From Clostridiales bacterium (GTDB taxonomy: Bacteria > Bacillota > Clostridia > Christensenellales > JAISNN01), in assembly GCA_031276195.1 (NCBI GenBank), contig JAISNN010000007.1:1-41476 (forward strand): 41,476 bases of DNA, read 5' to 3'. A program made the translations under genes and the position numbers. Positions within the stretch are counted from its first letter, which is position 1. Each line of letters begins with the position of its first letter. The notes under the pieces are model-generated. The model was not told the origin of the DNA and did not search any database. It saw only the letters and a program-made list of their open reading frames with translations. Positions 19,031 to 26,906 of the stretch are shown here, piece by piece.

Positions 19031-19114
19031 CAAACGACAACCGTCGTCAACCGTTAATCAATAAATAGCCCTTACGCCGACCGCCGATCGTCAAATGACA
19101 ACCGCCGCTAACCG
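19031..19114 (-). repeat. Degenerate direct repeat at the maturase 3' end
   Basis: The 23-bp segment 19092-19114, which includes the maturase stop codon, matches 19031-19053 at 19 of 23 positions, an offset of 61 bp. The nearby GTCAACCGTTAATCAATAAA words resemble repeats in the rho-prs spacer. Confidence 0.5.
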
Positions 19115-20613
19115 CCCCGTTTCTTCTCCGCCGCCCGTATCGCCAAACTCAATTCCAGGCGTTTTCTCATCACGGCGCAATAGAGCGCGTTCGTCTTATT
19201 TATGTCGCGTTCGTACGTTACGGAATTAGCCGCGCACCCGCCGCTGCAAAAATATTTCGCGAAGCATTCCCCGCATTTGTCCTTCGTATAGACCGTTGAG
19301 CGTTGAAACTTTTCTTGCACGGCGGAATCGACGCCGCCGCCCTCTATGACGTTTCCCATAAGAAATTCGGGTTTGCCGATGAACTGATGGCAGGGATATA
19401 TATCGCCCGACGGCGTAACCGCGGCGTATTCGTCCCCCGCTCCGCAGCCGTTCAAACGTTTATAGACGCAGGGACCTTTGTCCAAATCGATCATAAAATG
19501 AAAAAAGTCAAAGCGTTTCGCGGTCTTTCGGCGTTCCAAATATTCGGAGGCGAAACGTTCGTATTCGGACTTGATTTTTTCCGCGTCGGAGAGTCTTAAA
19601 GCCAGAGGATCGTCCTCCGGAAGCACGACGGGTTCGACGGAAATCCGATCGAAACCGCAATCGTTCAAAAACAAAACGTCCTCGCCGAAGTCGGGATTTC
19701 TGCCCGTATAAGTTCCTCTGACGTAATATTTTTTTTCGCCTCTTATATCGCGGAATTCCAAAGCGTTTTTCAGCACGCGGTCAAAACTCCCCGCGCCGCC
19801 CGCCGTCTTTCTGAGCGCGTCGTGAACCTCGCGCCGCCCGTCGATACTGATGACGACGTTGTCCATATTTTCGTCGAGATATCCGGCGGTTTTTTTGTTT
19901 AGGAGGAGGGCGTTCGTCGTCATCGTGAAAGCGATATTTTTTCCGTTTTCCTTGCATTTTTGACGCGCATAGTCAACGACCGCCTTGACGACGCCGAAAT
20001 TCATCAGCGGCTCGCCTCCGAAAAAATCGATTTCCAAGTTTCGTCTGGGACCGCTCGCCTTGACGAGAAAATCCACCGCCGCCTTTGCCGTCGGCAAAGA
20101 CATATATTTTTCGTCCGCATTTTTGTATTTCGTTTTTTCGTCCGCCGGTTCGCTTTTTTCTCTTTCGTTTTTGCCGCAAGAGAGGCTTTCGGAATTTCCC
20201 TTTTCACGCGCCGTTCCGCCCTTATTGCAGGTTGCGCTTTCGGCGTTTTGTTTTCCGTTTTCCGTTTCATATGTTCCTTGCGCGGCAAAGCAATACGCGC
20301 ATCTCAAATTGCAGTCGTGGCAGACGTTCAGGCACAAAGACTTTATGAACCCGCTTTTTTTTATATCGATTCTCTCTTCTTCGACGCCGATTATTCCGCG
20401 CTCTTTCAATTCGTTCAATTCGTCCGCGATTTCTTTTACGACCGCGCCGTCCAAAGAATCCAACTCGGCTTTCTCTTCTTGTGTCAGTTCTCCGTTCCCG
20501 TTTTTCAGGTACAAAAAAACAGGTCTTTCGATTTCCAAAAGACTGCCGTTTTCCGATTCAAAGAGATAGTACCGCAACTCTCCGCGGTGAGAAAACTTAA
20601 AGGTATGAAGCAT
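19108..20613 (-). CDS. Thioether cross-link-forming SCIFF peptide maturase (radical SAM/SPASM)
   Basis: Radical SAM enzyme that installs Cys-to-alpha-carbon or related thioether links in the SCIFF precursor encoded just upstream. The radical SAM cluster motif CNLRCAYC (C101, C105, C108) and the SAM-binding GGEPLMN (199-205) are present. The C-terminal SPASM domain has Cys in GCGAGDEY, IYPCHQF and KCGECFAKYFCSGGCAAN, expected to hold two auxiliary 4Fe-4S clusters. The N-terminal 85 residues form the precursor-recognition-type domain typical of SPASM maturases. Between CFAAQG and YMSLPTAKAAVDFL lies a Lys/Glu-rich insertion of about 50 residues (114-168) with two extra Cys, absent from the family as I know it. 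AAGGA lies seven bases before the ATG. It is cotranscribed with the precursor, 116 bp apart. Confidence 0.92.
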   Translation of the reverse strand: MLHTFKFSHRGELRYYLFESENGSLLEIERPVFLYLKNGNGELTQEEKAELDSLDGAVVKEIADELNELKERGIIGVEEERIDIKKSGFIKSLCLNVCHDCNLRCAYCFAAQGTYETENGKQNAESATCNKGGTAREKGNSESLSCGKNEREKSEPADEKTKYKNADEKYMSLPTAKAAVDFLVKASGPRRNLEIDFFGGEPLMNFGVVKAVVDYARQKCKENGKNIAFTMTTNALLLNKKTAGYLDENMDNVVISIDGRREVHDALRKTAGGAGSFDRVLKNALEFRDIRGEKKYYVRGTYTGRNPDFGEDVLFLNDCGFDRISVEPVVLPEDDPLALRLSDAEKIKSEYERFASEYLERRKTAKRFDFFHFMIDLDKGPCVYKRLNGCGAGDEYAAVTPSGDIYPCHQFIGKPEFLMGNVIEGGGVDSAVQEKFQRSTVYTKDKCGECFAKYFCSGGCAANSVTYERDINKTNALYCAVMRKRLELSLAIRAAEKKRGG

Positions 20614-20729
20614 AAAAAATCCTTATTAAAAAAGAAAAAATTAATTTTCGCGAACGCGCGCTTTTTTTTCGTCCGCATATTCTTTCATTTTTTTCAAAGA
20701 AAAAGCGCGGGCATACGAAGCCGTCCGTT

Positions 20730-20906
20730 TTATTTCTCTTCTTTTTTCTGAACGTATACTTTTTCTTCTTTTTGCAGACAGTTTTGGTTTCCTATCGTGC
20801 AGCTGGTTTTGCAAGCCGATTGGCAGCTGGTTTGGCATTCCATACAGCCGTATTTCGCGCCGTCGTTCTTTTTGCCGTTGTCGAACAAAACTTCAATTCT
20901 TTTCAT
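20730..20906 (-). CDS. SCIFF (six-cysteines-in-forty-five) ranthipeptide precursor
   Basis: A 58-residue ribosomal peptide precursor. The diagnostic core CQTSCQSACKTSCTIGNQ is present, with six cysteines at 21, 24, 28, 32, 36 and 43. The adjacent radical SAM maturase converts such peptides to thioether-bridged ranthipeptides, which have been linked to cell-density signalling in clostridia. The 20-residue leader is MKRIEVLFDN followed by GKKNDGAKYG. After the last Cys the peptide continues with 15 charged residues (LQKEEKVYVQKKEEK), whereas SCIFF peptides as I know them end almost at the last Cys. GGAG lies 11 bases upstream of the ATG, and a good promoter precedes it. Confidence 0.93.
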   Translation of the reverse strand: MKRIEVLFDNGKKNDGAKYGCMECQTSCQSACKTSCTIGNQNCLQKEEKVYVQKKEEK

Positions 20907-20949
20907 ATTAAAACAATCTCCGTATTTTATTTTTTTTAAAATTGCAACC

Positions 20950-20984
20950 GGGAACGGTTAAAAATTTTTATCCGTAAATTCCCG
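20950..20984 (-). promoter_or_regulatory. Leader hairpin of the SCIFF transcript
   Basis: On the minus strand CGGGA pairs with TCCCG and the inner ACGG with CCGT around an A/T loop. It lies between the promoter and the ribosome binding site of the SCIFF gene and is not followed by a T-run, so it is not an evident terminator. Confidence 0.4.
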
Positions 20985-20993
20985 ATTGGAATA

Positions 20994-21022
20994 ATTATAA
21001 CGCATACGGCGAAAAAAGACAA
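20994..21022 (-). promoter_or_regulatory. Sigma-A-type promoter of the SCIFF operon
   Basis: Minus-strand TTGTCT (21022-21017), a 17-base spacer, then TATAAT (20999-20994). The predicted start is near 20987, giving a leader of about 80 bases before the SCIFF ATG. Confidence 0.75.
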
Positions 21023-21145
21023 GAGATTTTTAGGCAAACGCGTAACTTTTTAAATAAAAATCGACAACCGTCCCCTTCAACTCACCCTCAAAGCAAAATA
21101 TTTTGTCATATTTTTGAAAAATAGTTCCAAAACGTCTTTAAATTA

Positions 21146-21174
21146 TTGATTTTATTCTCATATTATATTATAAT
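21146..21174 (+). promoter_or_regulatory. Sigma-A-type promoter of the LRR lipoprotein gene
   Basis: TTGATT (21146-21151), a 17-base spacer and TATAAT (21169-21174). The predicted leader is about 160 bases. The promoter diverges from that of the SCIFF operon. Confidence 0.65.
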
Positions 21175-21198
21175 GATTAATAATCGCGCGCGGCTATG

Positions 21199-21249
21199 TT
21201 TTTGACGGTTCACGAAAAATTCCTTTTAAAAAACAAACGCCGTCAAAAA
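21199..21249 (+). promoter_or_regulatory. Leader stem-loop upstream of the LRR gene
   Basis: TTTTTGACGG (21199-21208) pairs perfectly with CCGTCAAAAA (21240-21249) around a 31-base loop, followed by a small CGGG/CCCG hairpin. No T-run follows, so an RNA stability or protein-binding role is as likely as attenuation. Confidence 0.4.
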
Positions 21250-21341
21250 GCGTAAAAAGCGGGTATGCGCGCTTGCCCGTTCGCGAAAAAATTCATTAAA
21301 AAAAATAAACGGTATCAAAAATCATTAAAAGGTATGTTTTT

Positions 21342-24308
21342 ATGAATAAGAAAAAAGTTATGTTCCTTATCGTTTCCGTTTTGACCGCGGTTTTGATTCT
21401 CGCCGCGTGCGAGTTAAAATTTAAGGTCTCGTTCGACGTAAACGGCGGTTCTCCCGTCGAAAGTATTTCCGTCGACCGAAAAAGTCTTTTAAACGAATTT
21501 GAAATCCCGACTCCGACCAAACCCGAACACACTTTCGCGGGCTGGTATAAGGACAAGTCCCTTTCGAAGCAATGGGATTTTTCTAAGGATAAGGTCAACA
21601 AAAACCTCACTTTGTATGCGAAATACCTGCCCGTTCAGTCCGTTTTCTCCTTTACTTTAAACCCCGACGGGCAGTCCTACGCCGTGTCCGCAAACCCGTC
21701 CGGCAGTCTCGGAATTCTCGGCGCGCTGATCCTCCCCTCCTCGCATTTAGGAAAACCCGTTACCGCGGTCGCCGCGGACGCTTTTTCGGGTACGATTCCG
21801 TCCAAGGTCATAACGGGCGTACGCGTTCCGTCCTCGATCGTTACGATCGGCGAAAAGGCGTTTTATAACTGCAAGTTTATGAACGAAATCACCTTTGACG
21901 ACGGCTCGTCTTTAAAAGAGATAGGCGTATCGGCGTTCGAGGGGCTGCCTCTTTTGCGTTCGGTTTCATTTCCGGCATCTCTCGAAAAGATCGGCGAAAA
22001 CGCTTTTAAAGGCAATTTGCTTCTCCAAACCGTTACGTTCGACGGCGAAAGCGTTTTGAAAACCATAGATAAACACGCTTTTTCGGGCTGTCTTATCCTT
22101 GAAAACGTCGGAATCAACGACGACGGCGCGTACACCCTTCCGAATACCCTTTTGACCGTCGGCGAAAGAGCCTTCGATAATGACGCGAAACTAAAAAATA
22201 CGGGCTTCAAGAAGGGTTCGTCCCTTGAAAAGATCGGAGCGCATGCCTTTAATAAGACCGCGCTCGCGTCGCTTTTTCTCCCGAAAACCTTGACGACCGT
22301 CGAAAGTTACGCGTTCACGGAAAATCAGAGCCTTGTGTCCGTGGAATTTGAAGCCGGCTCGACGATCGAAAACATACCCGGCTATATGTTCTCGAACTGC
22401 CTGTCGCTGTCGTCGATCGACATCCCCGCGTCCGTCAAAACGATCGGTAATAACGCCTTTTTAAACACGAAATCTCTAAAAAAGGTGCGTATGAATTCTC
22501 TGATCGCGGAAAATAATTTGTTTGACCATTCGCGTATATTAGAAACCGAGTCGAAAGCCACCGCGGTCATCGTCCCCGCCGAACATCTCGAATCGTATAA
22601 GGCGAACAATTCGTCTTACAAAAAGTATATATCCGATGCCGCCGCGTCCGCTCCCGGGGGCGAACCGAGTGAATACACGAGAATTATAGCGGATAAATAT
22701 CTTATACACGTTCAACGCGACGGCAGCGGCTCCTTTAAAAATTCGCTCATAGTCTATTTCGGGAATGACGAAAACCTCGCAATCAACGGAACGGCAAGCA
22801 ACACCCCCGCGCTTACGGAAATCGGAAAATTCGCTTTCGCGGGTTCGCGCAATTTAAAATCCGTCGTCATAAGCAACGCGTCCGGCTACACCGTCGCCGG
22901 CTCCGCTTTCTTAAACTGCGCCGCCTTAGAAACCGCAAACGTTTCGGGCGCGGTGTCCGTCGGAGTTTCCGCCTTTTCCGGAACGGGGCTGAAATCGGTT
23001 ACGTTCGGAGAGGGTCTGACGGCGATCGGCGGCGCGGCGTTCCAAAACTGCAAAAAATTGACTTCCGTATCCCTTCCCGCCTCGCTCACGGAGATCGGCG
23101 GCTTTGCTTTTTCGGGCTGTTCGTCGCTTGAAACGGTTTCCGCGTTTAAGAACGGCTCTCTCGAAAAAATCGGCAATTCCGCCTTTAAGGACGCTTCGGC
23201 TCTTTCGGACATAACCTTCCCCGACGCGGTGAACTATATCGGCGACGGCGCGTTTTGGAACTGCTCCTCGCTCTCTGAGGTTATAATCCCCGCGAATCTG
23301 ACGGAAATCAAAAGCAACTTATTCAGAGCGTCCGGGCTTCAACGCGTCGCGATACCCGCTCTCGTTACGGCTATCGAACCGAACGCTTTCGGCGGCTGCA
23401 CCGCGCTTGCGGAGATTGACTTTTTGTCCGCGTCCGCGCTTGTTTCGATAGGCGAATCCGCCTTTGCCGCGGACAAAAACAAGGGTTTCAACTTTGAAAA
23501 CGCCGAATTCAATTCAAAACTGCATTCGGTCGTCCTCCCCTCGTCCGTTACGTCCGTCGGCGCGAACGCGTTCGCCCGCACTATGGTAAAGGTCATTACC
23601 GTCGGTTCTCTCATAAACGTCAAGACGGAAAAAACGGCGGACGGTTCGACGGTCGGGGTTCCCGATCTCTCCGCGCTTTTGACGCTGAACGGCAGAGCGG
23701 TTTTGATCGACGCGCCCGCGGACGGTCCTATATACGCCGCCTATAAGACGGACGAAAAGGCGAAATACGCCGAAAATCCTTTTGTCGTAAACAAAGCGGA
23801 CGTCGATTCAAACGGCTTTATTATCGGCGGAACAAATTCCGATACGCTGATCGCCTACATCGGAACGGAATCGAATCCGAATCTCTCCGCCGATATCGCG
23901 CCCGGTAAAAAGATTTTAATAATCGGCAAATACGCCTTCGCGTACTGCATAAAACTCATCGATCTCGGCGTCCCCGTCAACGTCGGCGTGATCGAAGAGA
24001 GCGCGTTTGAAAGCTGCATAAACCTCGAATCGATCGAATTTGCCGACAAGACGGGTACGACAAATTCTTACGGTATCGGCAAGTACGCTTTCAAAAACTG
24101 CGTGAACGCGGGCAAAAACGACGACGTGATTTTGAGAGGTCCGATCGACTTTATCGGCGCGAACGCTTTTTCGGGCTGGTCGAACGATCAAAGCATCACT
24201 TTCGACGGCATAAACAGAACTGAGGCAAGCAAAGGATGGGCGACGTATTGGGACGGCGAATGTTACGCGATAAAAAAGGACATTCCGCGGAACGGTACGG
24301 CGAATTAG
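21342..24308 (+). CDS. BspA-like leucine-rich-repeat surface lipoprotein with an InlB B-repeat
   Basis: A 988-residue predicted lipoprotein. The signal peptide ends in the lipobox LAAC with C23 as the lipidated residue. Residues about 28-92 form one Listeria-Bacteroides (InlB_B, Flg_new) repeat with the typical FDVNGG, FAGWYKD and LTLYAKY. The remainder is many LRR_5-type repeats of about 23 residues (IGxxAFxxCxxLxxVxFPxSLxxI), interrupted near 430-470 by a short non-repeat segment. Such proteins of gut and oral bacteria bind host or bacterial surfaces; the ligand is unknown. An AGG ribosome binding site is weak. It is transcribed away from the SCIFF operon and ends at a terminator, so it is probably monocistronic. 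Confidence 0.88.
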   Translation: MNKKKVMFLIVSVLTAVLILAACELKFKVSFDVNGGSPVESISVDRKSLLNEFEIPTPTKPEHTFAGWYKDKSLSKQWDFSKDKVNKNLTLYAKYLPVQSVFSFTLNPDGQSYAVSANPSGSLGILGALILPSSHLGKPVTAVAADAFSGTIPSKVITGVRVPSSIVTIGEKAFYNCKFMNEITFDDGSSLKEIGVSAFEGLPLLRSVSFPASLEKIGENAFKGNLLLQTVTFDGESVLKTIDKHAFSGCLILENVGINDDGAYTLPNTLLTVGERAFDNDAKLKNTGFKKGSSLEKIGAHAFNKTALASLFLPKTLTTVESYAFTENQSLVSVEFEAGSTIENIPGYMFSNCLSLSSIDIPASVKTIGNNAFLNTKSLKKVRMNSLIAENNLFDHSRILETESKATAVIVPAEHLESYKANNSSYKKYISDAAASAPGGEPSEYTRIIADKYLIHVQRDGSGSFKNSLIVYFGNDENLAINGTASNTPALTEIGKFAFAGSRNLKSVVISNASGYTVAGSAFLNCAALETANVSGAVSVGVSAFSGTGLKSVTFGEGLTAIGGAAFQNCKKLTSVSLPASLTEIGGFAFSGCSSLETVSAFKNGSLEKIGNSAFKDASALSDITFPDAVNYIGDGAFWNCSSLSEVIIPANLTEIKSNLFRASGLQRVAIPALVTAIEPNAFGGCTALAEIDFLSASALVSIGESAFAADKNKGFNFENAEFNSKLHSVVLPSSVTSVGANAFARTMVKVITVGSLINVKTEKTADGSTVGVPDLSALLTLNGRAVLIDAPADGPIYAAYKTDEKAKYAENPFVVNKADVDSNGFIIGGTNSDTLIAYIGTESNPNLSADIAPGKKILIIGKYAFAYCIKLIDLGVPVNVGVIEESAFESCINLESIEFADKTGTTNSYGIGKYAFKNCVNAGKNDDVILRGPIDFIGANAFSGWSNDQSITFDGINRTEASKGWATYWDGECYAIKKDIPRNGTAN

Positions 24309-24314
24309 TATTAG

Positions 24315-24335
24315 GGCGCGTTCGCCTAACGCGCC
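24315..24335. terminator. GC-rich hairpin after the LRR gene
   Basis: GGCGCGTT (24315-24322) pairs with AACGCGCC (24328-24335) around CGCCT. It lacks a T-run, but a second hairpin follows 30 bp later. Confidence 0.5.
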
Positions 24336-24364
24336 TTGCGTCAAAAAAATAAATCGAAAAAAGT

Positions 24365-24393
24365 AAAACCCGCGTTCGCCGAACGCGGGTTTT
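24365..24393. terminator. Strong intrinsic terminator of the LRR gene
   Basis: A perfect 13-bp stem pairs AAAACCCGCGTTC (24365-24377) with 24381-24393 around GCC, ending in TTTT. Confidence 0.85.
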
Positions 24394-24467
24394 GCACCGT
24401 ATCGACTTTGATGTGCGGTCAGTTTACCGTTCATATTTTTTATTTTTAAAAATTTTGGAAAACTCTA

Positions 24468-24496
24468 TTGACTTATTTTTTCATTTGTTATATAAT
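24468..24496 (+). promoter_or_regulatory. Sigma-A-type promoter of the sugar symporter operon
   Basis: TTGACT (24468-24473), a 17-base spacer and a consensus TATAAT (24491-24496). This is the best promoter in the window. The A-rich leader of about 120 bases, from about 24503 to the start codon, has little secondary structure. Confidence 0.85.
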
Positions 24497-24622
24497 TGTG
24501 TGGTATGTTTAAATCTTTACGGAAAATAGACACATTCAAAACAAAACTTCAAAACAAAGCGAAAATTAAAAACCAAAACCCAACCATTCAAAGCAAATTA
24601 AAATTCTAAGGACGGACTTCGA

Positions 24623-26905
24623 ATGAAAATTAATTTTAGCTCCTTGAAACAAAAAGCTTCCGATTTCTTCACGGACTTCCGTGAATATTGGACAAAGCCG
24701 CCGAAGGGTAAATACCTTTCCTATAAGGAAATCGGCGCGTACTCACTCGGCGGAATGGGTCAAATGCTCATCGGTATGCTCGTCGGCTACACCGGGCTTT
24801 CCGCGGGAAACGTTCTCGTCGGCTCGATTATGGGGCTTCGCCCCGTCGACTTGCAGCTTATGAACAACATCTTGGGCTTTCTCGGAATCTTTTTCGTCAT
24901 AGTCCGCGGAATTCTCGTCGACAATACCCGAACGCGCTGGGGGCGTTTTCGCCCGTACATAGCCGTTATGGGCATTCCGCTCGTCGTTTTGACCATTATG
25001 TTTATGTCGATGGACTTTCGCCCTATGGAATACAGCGAAAAACTCTTTTGGGCGTTTTTGTTCGCTCTCGCGACGGGCTTTATCGGTCCGCTTATGAACG
25101 ACACCTACAACGACCTCAGAACGATTATGTCGCCCAGCACGCAGGAGCGTTCTTTCCTTATCGCGGTCAGTTCCTTAGTCGCGGGTATCGCGCCCACGAT
25201 AACCAACCTTTTCGTCCCGATATTGGTGCAAGATTTGGGCGGCGGTTATACCGACTTAGCCACTTTGAAAGCCGTATTTTTTCCGATCGGCATAATCGGT
25301 CTTTTCTTTATGCTTTTTACCGCTTTCGGCACAAGGGAGCGCATATTCGTTTCCAAACAATTCAAGCCTAAAATAAGAGTATTCCACGCTATGGGGCAAG
25401 TCTACCGTAACAAATATTGGTGGATTAGATATATCGCGGGTATGACGGGCTTTTTGGAGGGCGGTATCGGCGGACTCTATATGTGGATCTTTATCTATCA
25501 GATCCAAAACGGAGTCGTTATGTCCGCCGTCCAAACGGTTATGGGCTTGGCTTCCACCGTCGCAATGCTGACTACGCCTTTTATTCTCAAAAAAATCGGA
25601 CCCAGAAACCTTATGATCGTTCAAAACTTCTTGAATATCGTATTCATTTCTTTGATGTCGATGACTTTCAACATTATGTGGGCGGGAATTCCCTTCTTCT
25701 TTTTCATATTCAACTTCCTTAGTACGGTAGTCTACCAGTTAAATATCGTCGCCGACCCCGTCATTCACGCGGAGGTAAAGGACTTTTCGCACTATCAATC
25801 GGGCAGACGTATGGACTTTATGTTCGGTTCGGCGGGCATCATCAGTTTCCCCATAACTTTCCTTACCGGACTTGTCCTTCCGCAGATTCAAGAGTCCGCT
25901 GGATTGACGACGAACTACAACGTCCTCTTTGACCCGGCAGTCCGTAATACCATATTCGCGACGCTCTGTATCGTTTCGGTGATAGGCTCCGTTTTGAACC
26001 TAATTCCCTATTTTTTATACGATTTCAGCGAAACTCAGCACAGAAATATAATCAAGGTTTTGCGCCTTAGAAACCTTTTCGAGGACTATACGGGGGGCAA
26101 TATGTCGCCGCGCGATATAAAATCCGTCGTCGAGGAAGTCAACGAAGCGCGCAAGTTTATTGACCAAAAAAAGGAAAATATCACCCCCTATACCGAAAAA
26201 TTAAAGGCGGCGAAAGCGATCCCCGACAAAGCGGCGCGGAAAGCCGCCGTCAAAGAAGCCCGGCACGCCTTATCGGAGGCTAAGGCTTTGAACGAAAACA
26301 TAGCCGCCGCCCCCTTAGTTATGAAAGACCTCAAAAAATATGAGAGCGGAATCGAATATGAAAAACTTATGCTGGCGCGCGAAACCGTCGCGCTGGGCTT
26401 TGAGGGAATAAAAAATATCGACGACGGGATCTTAAAGCAAGCCAAAGCCGCCGATAAAAAAGGTTTGACGGAGGACGAACAAGTCTTCCGCCGCTACAAA
26501 ATCCGCAGAGCAAAACTCCTCCTCGTCCTAAAAAAGGCTATCTTAGAAAAGAATCTTCAAGAAATGGACACTTCGGAGTTGGACGCGGCGCAGAATATGC
26601 CCGAAACGACCAGAAAAGAAATGATGACAAAATTGCGCGCGATAGGCGCGGCGCAAAAGAAATTGAACGCCTATTATCTCAGCGCGGAGGCTTATATGGA
26701 CGCGCAAGCCGTCATAAAGGACGCGGACGCCTACGCGCACTTCCCCGATATCGAAGCGGCATACGAAAAAGCCTGCCTCGAAGCCGCCGAAAACGAACGT
26801 ATCGAACAAGAAAAATACGAGGCGGCAAAACAAGCCAAACGCGAAGATTTGGAGAGAATCCGCCGCGAAAAACAAGAAAAACGCGCCAAAAAAGGAGGAA
26901 AATAA
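24623..26905 (+). CDS. GPH/MelB-type sugar:cation symporter with long charged C-terminal extension
   Basis: A 760-residue protein of the major facilitator superfamily. The first 470 or so residues have about twelve hydrophobic segments and the glycoside-pentoside-hexuronide family motif NTRTRWGRFRPYI (near 101-113), which equals the loop 2-3 signature of MelB-like symporters that import sugars with Na+ or H+. The last 285 residues are hydrophilic, rich in Lys, Glu and Ala, with long helical heptad-like stretches and a very basic end (RREKQEKRAKKGGK). GPH transporters are normally about 450-500 residues, so this tail is an addition, presumably cytoplasmic. AAGGA lies ten bases before the ATG. 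One base separates it from the next gene, with which it forms an operon. The substrate is unknown; no sugar-degrading enzyme is nearby. Confidence 0.8.
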   Translation: MKINFSSLKQKASDFFTDFREYWTKPPKGKYLSYKEIGAYSLGGMGQMLIGMLVGYTGLSAGNVLVGSIMGLRPVDLQLMNNILGFLGIFFVIVRGILVDNTRTRWGRFRPYIAVMGIPLVVLTIMFMSMDFRPMEYSEKLFWAFLFALATGFIGPLMNDTYNDLRTIMSPSTQERSFLIAVSSLVAGIAPTITNLFVPILVQDLGGGYTDLATLKAVFFPIGIIGLFFMLFTAFGTRERIFVSKQFKPKIRVFHAMGQVYRNKYWWIRYIAGMTGFLEGGIGGLYMWIFIYQIQNGVVMSAVQTVMGLASTVAMLTTPFILKKIGPRNLMIVQNFLNIVFISLMSMTFNIMWAGIPFFFFIFNFLSTVVYQLNIVADPVIHAEVKDFSHYQSGRRMDFMFGSAGIISFPITFLTGLVLPQIQESAGLTTNYNVLFDPAVRNTIFATLCIVSVIGSVLNLIPYFLYDFSETQHRNIIKVLRLRNLFEDYTGGNMSPRDIKSVVEEVNEARKFIDQKKENITPYTEKLKAAKAIPDKAARKAAVKEARHALSEAKALNENIAAAPLVMKDLKKYESGIEYEKLMLARETVALGFEGIKNIDDGILKQAKAADKKGLTEDEQVFRRYKIRRAKLLLVLKKAILEKNLQEMDTSELDAAQNMPETTRKEMMTKLRAIGAAQKKLNAYYLSAEAYMDAQAVIKDADAYAHFPDIEAAYEKACLEAAENERIEQEKYEAAKQAKREDLERIRREKQEKRAKKGGK

Positions 26906-26906
26906 T

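Noticed and set aside
19960-20751. 263-codon plus-strand frame opposite the SCIFF maturase
   Set aside because: Phe/Arg-rich shadow of the maturase and of part of the SCIFF gene; not a protein-like composition.
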